From the NCBI RefSeq assembly GCF_938074695.1, contig NZ_CALJEM010000006.1, positions 1 to 40,025 of the forward strand: 40,025 bases of DNA. Reading direction: 5' to 3'. The position numbers were made by a program, and so were the translations under genes. Shown piece after piece: positions 8,932-16,775 of the stretch. Under the pieces are notes generated by a model, which saw only the letters and a list, made by a program, of their open reading frames with translations, was not told the DNA's origin and made no database searches. This DNA comes from an uncultured Thermosynechococcus sp. GTDB lineage: Bacteria; Cyanobacteriota; Cyanobacteriia; Thermosynechococcales; Thermosynechococcaceae. Each line of letters starts with the position of its first letter. Within the stretch, counting starts at the first letter, position 1.

Positions 8932-10749
8932 ATGCCGGAATCTGCTGCTGCCCCTATCCACCTCCCGAAAACCAGTGAGTCGGAGCGGCTCAAGCGCATT
9001 CGCCATACCACCTCCCATGTCTTGGCAATGGCGGTTCAAAAGCTTTTTCCCAAGGCACAGGTGACAATTGGCCCTTGCATTGAAAACGGATTTTATTACG
9101 ACTTTGACCATCCCGAACCTTTTACCGAAAAAGACCTTAAGCTGATTGAGAAGGAGATGGTTAAGATTATTAAGCGCAAGCTGCCGGTGATTCGTGAGGA
9201 AGTCAGCCGCGCAGAGGCGGAGCGGCGCATCCGCGAGCTGGGAGAACCCTATAAGCTGGAAATTCTCCAAGACCTCGAAGAGCCAATCACGATTTATCAC
9301 CTTGGGGATGAATGGTGGGATCTCTGTGCAGGGCCTCACGTTGAAAACACCGCCGAGATTAACCCTCAGGCGATCGCCCTTGAAAGTGTTGCCGGTGCTT
9401 ACTGGCGTGGCGATGAAACCAAACCCCAACTCCAGCGTATTTACGGCACCGCCTGGGAAACACCAGAGCAATTGGCAGAATATCGGCGGCGCAAAGAAGA
9501 GGCGCTCCGCCGCGACCACCGCAAACTAGGCAAGCAACTGGGACTGTTTCTTTTTTCCGACTGCGTAGGGCCTGGCCTGCCCCTCTGGACGCCAAAGGGC
9601 GCTATCTTGCGCTTTACCCTAGAGGAGTTTCTGCGCAAGGAGCAACTGAAGCGAGGGTATTTGCCGGTGGTCACTCCCCACATTGCCCGCGTTGATCTGT
9701 TCAAAACATCGGGGCACTGGCAAAAGTACAAAGAAGATATGTTTCCCCTGATGGCCGAAGATGCCGAGGCGGCAGACCACGAGCAAGGATTTGTCCTCAA
9801 ACCCATGAACTGCCCCTTCCACATTCAAATCTATAAAAGCGAATTGCGCTCCTACCGCGACTTACCCCTGCGATTGGCGGAGTTTGGGACAGTGTATCGC
9901 TATGAGCAGTCGGGAGAATTGGGGGGCTTAACGCGGGTACGCGGCTTTACAGTGGATGACTCCCATCTTTTTGTGGCGCCAGAGCAACTGGAGGCGGAGT
10001 TCTTAAATGTTGTCGATCTTATTCTCTCTGTCTTTCGCTGTCTTCGTTTGAATAAATTTAAGGCACGGCTAAGCTTCCGCGATCCCAAGTCTGACAAGTA
10101 CATTGGCTCTGATGAGGCATGGTCAAAGGCAGAATCCGCCATTCAGCGCGCTGCAGAACAGCTGGGAATGAAGTACTTTATCGGCATTGGGGAAGCGGCG
10201 TTCTATGGCCCGAAGTTGGACTTTATCTTTGAGGATGCCCTGGGCCGCGAGTGGCAGTTGGGCACAGTTCAGGTGGACTACAATTTGCCTGAGCGCTTTG
10301 ACTTGGAGTACGTTGCCGAAGATAACAGCCGCCGCCGTCCGGTGATGATCCACCGTGCTCCCTTTGGGTCGCTGGAGCGGCTCATTGGCATCCTCATTGA
10401 GGAGTATGCAGGAGATTTTCCCTTTTGGCTGGCGCCAGAGCAGGTGCGTCTGTTGCCGGTGGGGGAGGAGCAACGTCCCTACGCTCAAAAAGTGGCCGCT
10501 GCACTGCAAGCCCATGGTGTACGGGTCACTGTGGATGGCAGTGGCGATCGCCTTGGCAAACAGATTCGCAACGCCGAAACTCAAAAAATTCCCGTAATGG
10601 GCATTATTGGTGCCAAGGAAGTCGAAAGCGAAACGGTGAGTATCCGCACCCGTGCAGGGGGAGATGTGGGCGCATTCCCCCTCAAGGAACTGATTGAAAA
10701 ACTCGCCGCAGCTATGAATGCAATGGATACGGATATCCAGTGGCAATAG
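8932..10749 (+). CDS. thrS: Threonyl-tRNA synthetase (without TGS domain)
   Basis: This is a 605-residue class II synthetase. The editing domain is visible as HTTSH (His25, His29) with CAGPH (Cys132, His136), the zinc-like HxxxH...CxxxH site that clears Ser-tRNA(Thr). The catalytic core follows with MNCPFH, motif 2 around RYEQSGELGGLTRVRGF and motif 3 near HRAPFGSLERLIGILIEEY, then the anticodon-binding domain. The N-terminal TGS domain of E. coli ThrS is missing, which I recall as usual in cyanobacterial ThrS. The start is ATG 8932. About 260 bp of leader or promoter DNA precede it, with no recognised riboswitch. Confidence 0.97.
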   Translation: MPESAAAPIHLPKTSESERLKRIRHTTSHVLAMAVQKLFPKAQVTIGPCIENGFYYDFDHPEPFTEKDLKLIEKEMVKIIKRKLPVIREEVSRAEAERRIRELGEPYKLEILQDLEEPITIYHLGDEWWDLCAGPHVENTAEINPQAIALESVAGAYWRGDETKPQLQRIYGTAWETPEQLAEYRRRKEEALRRDHRKLGKQLGLFLFSDCVGPGLPLWTPKGAILRFTLEEFLRKEQLKRGYLPVVTPHIARVDLFKTSGHWQKYKEDMFPLMAEDAEAADHEQGFVLKPMNCPFHIQIYKSELRSYRDLPLRLAEFGTVYRYEQSGELGGLTRVRGFTVDDSHLFVAPEQLEAEFLNVVDLILSVFRCLRLNKFKARLSFRDPKSDKYIGSDEAWSKAESAIQRAAEQLGMKYFIGIGEAAFYGPKLDFIFEDALGREWQLGTVQVDYNLPERFDLEYVAEDNSRRRPVMIHRAPFGSLERLIGILIEEYAGDFPFWLAPEQVRLLPVGEEQRPYAQKVAAALQAHGVRVTVDGSGDRLGKQIRNAETQKIPVMGIIGAKEVESETVSIRTRAGGDVGAFPLKELIEKLAAAMNAMDTDIQWQ

Positions 10750-11059
10750 TTCATCCCTGATCTACAACTGCAAAGCGGAAGGGAGGTTGACCCCGCCCTT
10801 ATCCTATCGAGGGCTTTTTGCAGCCCCCCTACCCCTATGGAGGGTTTCTTGCCCCAAGAATACTCTTCTCAATCTACCCCCTCAGGGTTATCATGCAGTT
10901 GGGCTGTGTGCAGCGGGCTATCGTGCAGCTGAGGATACCTATGCCACCCTACCCAAGGTGCGCTATCCCCTAGAGATAATTGTGGAAGTGCGCTAAAGTT
11001 CCCCCATTGACCCTGTTAGACATAGGCTAAGCTAGAAATAGCTCGGTACAAACGCTTGT
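10750..11059. other. Intergenic region, 310 bp, with a gene scar
   Basis: Between thrS and the acetyltransferase gene the only recognisable content is the 3' remnant of a nitroreductase-like gene (10886-10996). No terminator with a clear U-tract was found after thrS. TTGACC at 11007 with TAAGCT 16 bp downstream could serve as a weak promoter for the acetyltransferase. Confidence 0.4.
10886..10996 (+). pseudogene. 3' remnant of a nitroreductase-family gene
   Basis: The last 36 codons of an open frame read GYHAVGLCAAGYRAAEDTYA, then LPKVRYPLEIIVEV and a stop. This closely follows the C-terminus of NfsB-like FMN nitroreductases (typical: A.GYR..DDkyA.LpKvRf....vv). Upstream sequence in this frame has no nitroreductase features such as the N-terminal RxS motif, so the gene has been deleted except for its tail. 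Confidence 0.5.
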
Positions 11060-11677
11060 ATGTCCTTGCCCACCGATGATTCCCTCGATCACAATCTCGT
11101 CAATTTAGAAATTGCTCCCGCCGAAGAAGAAGAAGATCGCAGTGAACCCCTCAACATCATTATTCGCGAGATGGGCATTGACGACATTGCCCCCGTGTTT
11201 CACCTCGGCGAGGAACTTTTCACGAGTGATCTGTATCCCTCCCTCTATCGCATCTGGGATGAATGGGAGGTCATTAGTTTCTACAATACCGATCCGGAAT
11301 ACTGTCTTGTAGCCGAAGCCGACTCGCAAGTGGCAGGGTTTATCTTGGGCACAATTATTAGCAAAGCCCCTTGGGTCTATGGCTATATTAACTGGCTGGG
11401 GGTACATCCGCAGTATCAACGGCGGGGTATTGCCGACAAGCTCGTGGATAAGCTCATCGAACGCATGATTGAAGAGGGGGCAAGGTTTATGCTGGTGGAC
11501 ACCGACCCTGCCAATACCCCGGCAGTGAAGTTTTTTACCCGTAAGGGTTTTGGGAATCCCCGGCGGCATGTCTTTTTTTCGTTAAACTTAACCAAGCACG
11601 AAATCTATGGCCGGTTGATTGCCTACGAGCGCGATCGCTCCGAGCGATTGACCTATCGGCGTCCCCGCCGTCGTTAG
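11060..11677 (+). CDS. GNAT-family N-acetyltransferase
   Basis: This 205-residue protein has a GNAT fold at about residues 30-185: a beta-strand FILGTIISKAPWVYGYINWLGV, then the acetyl-CoA loop HPQYQRRGIADKLVDKL (Q/RxxGxG/A type) and the C-terminal LVDTDPANTPAVKFFTRKGF strand-helix typical of RimI-like enzymes. The acidic N-terminus (about 30 residues) and arginine-rich tail (YRRPRRR) flank it. It transfers acetyl from acetyl-CoA to an amine. The resemblance to RimI-type enzymes allows a protein N-terminus as substrate, but this cannot be told from sequence. It is close to, and may be co-transcribed with, the small gene that follows 54 bp downstream. Confidence 0.85.
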   Translation: MSLPTDDSLDHNLVNLEIAPAEEEEDRSEPLNIIIREMGIDDIAPVFHLGEELFTSDLYPSLYRIWDEWEVISFYNTDPEYCLVAEADSQVAGFILGTIISKAPWVYGYINWLGVHPQYQRRGIADKLVDKLIERMIEEGARFMLVDTDPANTPAVKFFTRKGFGNPRRHVFFSLNLTKHEIYGRLIAYERDRSERLTYRRPRRR

Positions 11678-11731
11678 AAAACTCGGATAGTTGTAGTTAG
11701 TTGTAGTTGTTCCTTGGAGGTGTCTGCCGCG

Positions 11732-11998
11732 GTGACTCTCTCCCCTGCCCCCTCAGGTGAGGTTCCCCTTCCTGCCCACATTCATTACGAGCTAGTGCTG
11801 CAAATTTTGGAACAGGCCTCCTTACCCGCTCTGCCCGCCAGCTCCAGTGCCTATCAGCAGCTCCATAGTGCTGTGATCCATCTGCGCAAAGCCCTGCGAT
11901 TGCAAAAGCAGTTTGAGGAGGAATGGCAATTGAGGGGCGGCAGTGTGGAGTACCAGTGGTCGCTGAATCGCGATCGCCCCCCATCTCAAACCAAATAG
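11732..11998 (+). CDS. Small DUF5340-like cyanobacterial protein
   Basis: The frame opens at a TTG (11714), but GGAGG at 11716-11720 lies 11 bases before GTG 11732, which I prefer as start, giving about 88 residues. The core (HIHYELVLQILEQ... and LRKALRLQKQFEEEW) is helical and resembles the cyanobacteria-restricted DUF5340 family. That assignment is from memory and tentative. No catalytic motif is visible. Its 3' end overlaps the convergent menA by 13 bases. Confidence 0.65.
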   Translation: MTLSPAPSGEVPLPAHIHYELVLQILEQASLPALPASSSAYQQLHSAVIHLRKALRLQKQFEEEWQLRGGSVEYQWSLNRDRPPSQTK

Positions 11999-12882
11999 CC
12001 CAGTCCCAAGAGCAGGCTACTCCAAAAATGCAGTTGCACAGCAATAAATTTCGAGTTCTTGATCTGCTCAGGTACGTCATGAAATTGCGCCATCCGCCGG
12101 CACAGATAAATCGCCCAAGGCAGCGAACTGAAAGCCAGCACTGTTGGCCACGGCAGGATTCCCCATGTAATACTGGCTAGCAACACACCATAAAAAAGAC
12201 CACAGGCTCCATAGACCAGTTGGGCACTGCGAGCCGTCCCTAGGCGCACAACCGGGGAATATTTGCCGGCGGCTAGATCATCGGCTACTTGGTGAAAGTG
12301 GGAGCAAAAAAGAATTAGCGTTGTGGTAAGACCATTGAGGATAGCCACCGGCCAGATACTTGGGCTAAAGGTTTGCACTTGGCTATAGTAGGCAGCAGCG
12401 ATCGCCAAAGGGCCAAAGCAGAGAAAACAAATCGGCTCCCCCAAGCCTAAATAGCCCAAGCGAAAGGGCGGGCCTTGGTAGCTATAGCCTAGGACACAGC
12501 AGAGCAATACCAACCCTAAAACCGTTGCATCCTGTTGCAGCCAACTAATGGCCACAATCCCCAAAAGCCCCAAAAGTAAACAGAGATTGCTCAGCCAAAA
12601 GATGAGTTGTTTTTTGCCCGTGAGATTGACCACAGAATGGTACTTGTGGCGATCAATGCCCGTCTCGGCATCAAACACATCATTACTCAAATTCAACCAG
12701 GCCAAAATCAACACGGCCGCGGTAAGAAACAGACTAAAAGGCCACCAGTGCACCCTTCCCGTCTCGGCGATCGCCACCGCCGTGCCCAGCCAAATGGGCA
12801 TGACGGCCACGCTGTACATAGGAAGCTTAATTGCCGCCCACCACAAACGGGAGCGATCCATAGATTCTGACGGACGAACCAT
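11986..12882 (-). CDS. menA: 2-carboxy-1,4-naphthoquinone phytyltransferase (MenA-type)
   Basis: This is a 298-residue UbiA-superfamily membrane protein with about eight hydrophobic helices. The first aspartate motif NDVFDAETGID (residues 67-77) is clear, and the second Asp-rich loop is represented by HFHQVADDLAAGK. The order and length fit MenA, which attaches the phytyl chain to the naphthoquinone ring in phylloquinone (vitamin K1, photosystem I cofactor) synthesis. The start is ATG 12882 after GGGGAT, with a possible alternative at the internal Met8. The RHH regulator gene lies 46 bp upstream on the same strand, so they may share a transcript. Confidence 0.9.
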   Translation of the reverse strand: MVRPSESMDRSRLWWAAIKLPMYSVAVMPIWLGTAVAIAETGRVHWWPFSLFLTAAVLILAWLNLSNDVFDAETGIDRHKYHSVVNLTGKKQLIFWLSNLCLLLGLLGIVAISWLQQDATVLGLVLLCCVLGYSYQGPPFRLGYLGLGEPICFLCFGPLAIAAAYYSQVQTFSPSIWPVAILNGLTTTLILFCSHFHQVADDLAAGKYSPVVRLGTARSAQLVYGACGLFYGVLLASITWGILPWPTVLAFSSLPWAIYLCRRMAQFHDVPEQIKNSKFIAVQLHFWSSLLLGLGYLV

Positions 12883-12928
12883 CCCCTTAACTGCGAATCA
12901 CTTTGTTTGAGTTACCTTCGTCAGCATA

Positions 12929-13318
12929 TCATTGCCGCTCCTGCCCAGAGATCGCTTGTTTTGCTGCCCAAATGGCTTGCCGCAATGCTGGATTATTTAG
13001 CTTATAGCTATAAACACCTAAGTCCCGCGCCAAGGCCACCAATTGTGGGCGAGTCAGCCGCTCCAGCTCCGCGATCGTCAGTGTTTCAATAGTGGGTTGA
13101 GGTGGGCACAGTTGGCGTTCAAGAGCCGCCACTTGCTGTTCTAGGGCACGCAGTCGCTGCAAAACCGTGGGACAGGCAATCTCCATCGGCTGAAGAGATT
13201 GTTGCAAAATTTTACGAATTGCCTCACTAAGGGAATCACATCCCTGCTGCACTTGCCAGCGTTGCAGTTGGTGATAGAGTTCAGCATCTAAGCGCAGTGT
13301 GATCTTCTTGTGGCGCAT
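12929..13318 (-). CDS. Ribbon-helix-helix protein with Rho_N/SAP-like C-terminus
   Basis: This is a 129-residue protein. Residues 1-45 (KKITLRLDAELYHQL... SLSEAIRKIL) have the pattern of a CopG/Arc-type ribbon-helix-helix DNA-binding domain. A short coiled coil follows (LQRLRALEQQVAALERQL). The C-terminal ~45 residues (LERLTRPQLVALARDLGV... LRQAIW) resemble SAP or Rho_N-type helix-extended-loop-helix nucleic-acid binding motifs. It is probably a small regulator or nucleoid-associated protein. The ATG at 13318 lies only 12 bases after the T-run of a strong terminator hairpin, so expression may depend on read-through or a promoter inside the leader. Confidence 0.75.
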   Translation of the reverse strand: MRHKKITLRLDAELYHQLQRWQVQQGCDSLSEAIRKILQQSLQPMEIACPTVLQRLRALEQQVAALERQLCPPQPTIETLTIAELERLTRPQLVALARDLGVYSYKLNNPALRQAIWAAKQAISGQERQ

Positions 13319-13330
13319 GCCTGAAATTCT

Positions 13331-13366
13331 AAAAAAAAACCGACAAACTTACTTACAGTCTGTCGG
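13331..13366 (-). terminator. Rho-independent terminator just upstream of the RHH gene
   Basis: On the minus strand CCGACA (from 13366) pairs with TGTCGG (13345-13340), with three further pairs after one mismatch, followed immediately by nine T (13339-13331). The next start codon on this strand is at 13318. Confidence 0.75.
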
Positions 13367-13413
13367 CTCGTTGTGTGTTCCCTGTTGATGACTCGGATAG
13401 TACTGAGTCACTA
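13331..13413 (-). ncRNA. Candidate ~80-nt small RNA or attenuating leader
   Basis: The minus-strand segment has a 5' hairpin (stem TGACTC/GAGTCA at 13410-13405 and 13394-13389 with a 10-base loop). A ~22-base unpaired middle rich in A and C (CAACAGGGAACACACAACG) follows, then the terminator hairpin with nine U. A TAATACT box at about 13419-13425 would start the RNA right at the first hairpin, though no good -35 was found. The architecture is that of small cyanobacterial RNAs of the Yfr type, but the Yfr1 core ACUCCUCACAC is absent. It could instead be the attenuated leader of the RHH gene. Confidence 0.5.
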
Positions 13414-13519
13414 CCTAGTATTACCTATCCCCCGCTAGAATGACTGTGACGATGATCACAACTCAGCCGCCTTTTGTTCCGTTTTGCCGCAGTCTCTCAT
13501 TAGAATTCCTAAATTCCCC

Positions 13520-14545
13520 ATGACTTCTATCCTAGACGGTACGATTCTTTTGCCGCAGAAATCCCTCAGTGCTCCTCTGCGACGGCGTTTACTCCATGTG
13601 AATGGGATAGGGAGCGATGCTGCCAAGCAACTGCGGGATTTGAACTGCCTTGCTGAGCTTACAGCGACACACCCTTTAGAAATTCGGGGTATTCACAATC
13701 AGACCCACGGCTTCCAAGCGGATCTCTTGGAAAGTTTCCTCGGCAAGGCGGAACTTTACCGTTTTTGGCCGCAGACGCCAGCCCCAGACCCCAGCAAAGA
13801 TCGCCGCTATGAATATGCCAAACTCCTCGGCCAACTGGTGAGCAAAGATCTTGCCGATAATGCGGATATTCTGGCGATCGCGCAGCCCGGCCAACTGCAA
13901 CAGCGTCCCCTTGATATCAACAGTGCCGCTGACTTAACCCAACTCCTTGACCTATCGTTCCTCCAAAAACTGGGCTGGGGAGATTTTGCCCAGTATCTCT
14001 ACGGTGCCTTTCCGGCCGGCGCGCCGCGCCCGACCCTGCGGTTAGCCTATGAAATTGTCAAGGGGTTACAAGCGGGGGCTGAATTGTATCTTGTTGCCCA
14101 TAGCCAAGGGTTAATTATCACGGCCCTTGCCTGTCACATTGTCCGCCAACTGCTGCTGCCGCAAACGAAATGGATGGAGACCGTTCATCTTATTGGCTAC
14201 GGACCGGCCATTTTCTTTGCCGATTTACCGCCAGAGCTACAGCCGCGAACCATCTTAATTCAACACCGTCAAGACGTGGTGGCCGAAACCCTGAGCAATC
14301 TCCGCAATGTGGATCTGTGGACGAACTTACAAACCCAGATGGAAAAAGCCCTTCATTACGCCGATGATCTGCTGAAAGTTCTGGGTCAAGATAGCCACCA
14401 CTCTGCCAGTTTCTATTTGGGGTTACAAAACAACCCCGGCAGCCGGCGATCAGCAGAATTGATCCAGATTTTACTAACCCAAAGCTGGACCGCTACTCCT
14501 AGCCTTGGCGTCCTTGGCGGCACGCGGCTGATCCTTGAACTTTAG
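13520..14545 (+). CDS. Putative serine-hydrolase-like (alpha/beta) cyanobacterial protein
   Basis: The frame opens at TTG 13484, but ATG 13520 is the more natural start (341 residues). Residues near 188-200 read LYLVAHSQGLI, a strand followed by a nucleophile-elbow-like A-H-S-Q-G (Ser195), as in lipases and other alpha/beta hydrolases. The N-terminal HVNGIGSD and IRGIHNQTHG segments could form oxyanion-loop strands. A candidate acid (RQDVVAE) and histidine (DDLLKV... DSHHS) occur downstream. Substrate is unknown; a lipid- or ester-hydrolase role is only inferred. No signal peptide or membrane segment is obvious. It lies 70 bp upstream of pnp on the same strand. Confidence 0.7.
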   Translation: MTSILDGTILLPQKSLSAPLRRRLLHVNGIGSDAAKQLRDLNCLAELTATHPLEIRGIHNQTHGFQADLLESFLGKAELYRFWPQTPAPDPSKDRRYEYAKLLGQLVSKDLADNADILAIAQPGQLQQRPLDINSAADLTQLLDLSFLQKLGWGDFAQYLYGAFPAGAPRPTLRLAYEIVKGLQAGAELYLVAHSQGLIITALACHIVRQLLLPQTKWMETVHLIGYGPAIFFADLPPELQPRTILIQHRQDVVAETLSNLRNVDLWTNLQTQMEKALHYADDLLKVLGQDSHHSASFYLGLQNNPGSRRSAELIQILLTQSWTATPSLGVLGGTRLILEL

Positions 14546-14615
14546 CGGATGAGTGGCAGAAGCAGCTATCCTAGTAGAGAGAAAGGAATACGAAGAAGGA
14601 CGAAATAGAACGCAA

Positions 14616-16763
14616 ATGAAGGGTCTAGAAAAAATTATCCCCCTGGATGGACGGGATATTAAGGTAGTATTGCAAAAATTTGCCCCCCAAGCCGCCGGTT
14701 CCATTCTCATTGGTTCGGGGGAAACGGCTGTACTGGTGACAGCGAATCGTGCCGCCCCGCGCGAAGGCATTGATTTTTTACCCCTTGTGGTGGATTACGA
14801 AGAACGTCTCTATGCTGCTGGGCGGATTCCAGGAGGGTTTTTGCGGCGTGAGGGTCGCCCTCCAGAAAAAGCCATTCTCATTGGTCGCCTCATTGATCGA
14901 TCGCTGCGCCCCCTTTTTCCCCAATGGCTGCGGGATGATCTGCAAGTGGTGGCTACGACGGTTTCCTTGGATGAAAATGTTCCCCCCGATGTGTTGGCGG
15001 TAACAGGAGCCTCGATCGCCGTTCTCTTGGCTCAAATTCCCTTTAATGGGCCGATGGCGGCGGTGCGGGTTGGACTGGTGGGGGACGAGTTTGTCATCAA
15101 CCCGACGTACAAAGAAATTGAAAGTGGTGGCTTAGATCTCGTTGTGGCCGGATCTCCCGATGGCGTAGTGATGGTGGAGGCGGGCGCTAATGAACTGCCA
15201 GAAGCCGACATGATTGAAGCCATTGACTTTGCCTATGAGGTGATCCAAGACCTGATTCAAGCGCAACGGGATCTCTTGAAGGAATTGGGCATTGACATTG
15301 TCAAAGCCGAGCCACCCGCGATCGACCCCACGTTGGAAAACTTCATCTACGATCGCGCTGCTGAACCCGTCAAAGCTATTCTCAAACGCTTTGAAAAGGA
15401 CAAAAATGTTCGCGATGCCGCCCTTGAGGAGGTGCAAGGGGCGATCGCCCAAGAACTTGCTGCTCTCCCAGAGGATCACCCGGTGGCGGTGGCTGCCACT
15501 GCAAATCCAAAAGCCCTGCCCACCCTCTTTAAGGCCGTCACCAAAAAACTCATGCGGCAGCAGATTATTGAAGAAGGGGTGCGAGTGGATGGCCGCCGTC
15601 TCGATGAAGTCCGCCCGATTTGGTGTGAGGTGGGGGTTCTGCCAGAGCGGGTTCACGGCAGTGCCCTCTTTAATCGCGGCTTGACGCAGGTGATGTCCGT
15701 TACCACCCTCGGTTCTCCTGCCGATGCTCAAGCTCTGGATGATCTGCATCCTGAGGACAGCAAGCGGTATCTGCACCACTACAACTTTCCCCCCTACTCT
15801 GTGGGCGAAGTCCGCCCCTTGCGATCCCCCGGACGGCGTGAGATTGGCCATGGTGCCCTGGCGGAACGCGCCCTTGAACCCGTCCTTCCCCCCAAAGAGG
15901 AATTTCCCTACGTGATCCGGGTGGTGTCGGAGGTGCTCTCTTCCGATGGCTCTACCTCCATGGGATCCGTCTGTGGTTCCACCCTCTCTTTGATGGATGC
16001 AGGGGTACCGATCCGCAAACCCGTCAGTGGTGCGGCCATGGGACTGATCAAGGAAGGCAATGAGGTGCGCATCCTCACCGATATTCAGGGAATTGAAGAC
16101 TTCCTTGGCGATATGGACTTCAAGGTGGCCGGCACCGAGAGCGGCATCACCGCCCTACAAATGGATATGAAAATCACCGGCTTGCCCGTTGCGGTGATCA
16201 AGCAAGCGATCGAGCAGGCGCGTCCGGCCCGGCTCCATATCCTTGAGAAAATGTTGGCGGTGCTTGACAAACCGCGCCCACAACTGCCACCGAGTGCGCC
16301 ACGGCTGCTGACACTGCAAATTTCTCCCGATATGATCGGCCTTGTGATTGGGCCGGGGGGTAAAACTGTGCGGGGTATCTGTGAGCAATACAATGTCAAG
16401 GTGGATATCAGCGAAGAGGGTCTGGTCACCATTACTGCCCCCAATGAAACCAACGCCAAGCAAGCCCGCGCCGCCATTGAGGGTTTAACACGAAAGCTCA
16501 ACGCTGGTGATGTCTATCTAGGCAGGGTGACGCGGATTATTCCCATTGGTGCTTTTGTCGAGTTTCTGCCCGGCAAAGAAGGGATGATCCACATTTCCCA
16601 GTTGGCGGAGTATCGCGTTGGCAAAGTCGAGGATGAAGTGAAAATTGGCGATGAAATTGTCGTCAAAATTCGTGAGGTGGACAGCAAAGGCCGCATTAAC
16701 CTCACCCGTCTTGGGATTCATCCCGACGAAGCCGAAGCCGCCCGCAGTAGCTCCATGATCTAG
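14616..16763 (+). CDS. pnp: Polyribonucleotide nucleotidyltransferase (PNPase)
   Basis: The open frame begins at GTG 14553, but the family-typical N-terminus [15 protein letters not shown] starts at ATG 14616 (715 residues). Two RNase PH-like domains are separated by an alpha-helical segment. The active second PH domain contains [18 protein letters not shown] and [13 protein letters not shown]...MDAGVPI. A KH domain ([16 protein letters not shown]) and an S1 domain ([20 protein letters not shown], about 640 to the end) follow. PNPase degrades RNA 3'-5' with phosphate and can add heteropolymeric tails, its role in cyanobacteria. glyS starts 12 bp after the stop, suggesting an operon. Confidence 0.97.
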   Translation: MKGLEKIIPLDGRDIKVVLQKFAPQAAGSILIGSGETAVLVTANRAAPREGIDFLPLVVDYEERLYAAGRIPGGFLRREGRPPEKAILIGRLIDRSLRPLFPQWLRDDLQVVATTVSLDENVPPDVLAVTGASIAVLLAQIPFNGPMAAVRVGLVGDEFVINPTYKEIESGGLDLVVAGSPDGVVMVEAGANELPEADMIEAIDFAYEVIQDLIQAQRDLLKELGIDIVKAEPPAIDPTLENFIYDRAAEPVKAILKRFEKDKNVRDAALEEVQGAIAQELAALPEDHPVAVAATANPKALPTLFKAVTKKLMRQQIIEEGVRVDGRRLDEVRPIWCEVGVLPERVHGSALFNRGLTQVMSVTTLGSPADAQALDDLHPEDSKRYLHHYNFPPYSVGEVRPLRSPGRREIGHGALAERALEPVLPPKEEFPYVIRVVSEVLSSDGSTSMGSVCGSTLSLMDAGVPIRKPVSGAAMGLIKEGNEVRILTDIQGIEDFLGDMDFKVAGTESGITALQMDMKITGLPVAVIKQAIEQARPARLHILEKMLAVLDKPRPQLPPSAPRLLTLQISPDMIGLVIGPGGKTVRGICEQYNVKVDISEEGLVTITAPNETNAKQARAAIEGLTRKLNAGDVYLGRVTRIIPIGAFVEFLPGKEGMIHISQLAEYRVGKVEDEVKIGDEIVVKIREVDSKGRINLTRLGIHPDEAEAARSSSMI

Positions 16764-16775
16764 CCCATTGTCACC

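Noticed and set aside
10123-10746. 207-codon minus-strand open frame
   Set aside because: Antisense to thrS; the sense strand carries class II synthetase motifs.
10718-10996. 92-codon open frame taken as an intact gene
   Set aside because: Only the last 36 codons look like protein (nitroreductase tail); the beginning overlaps thrS and is not protein-like.
13331-13413. Identification of the hairpin region as Yfr1
   Set aside because: The conserved ACUCCUCACAC core of Yfr1 is absent and the neighbouring genes do not match its known context.
15132-15851. 239-codon open frame on the minus strand
   Set aside because: It lies wholly inside pnp, whose RNase PH motifs are clear; the antisense reading has no family features.
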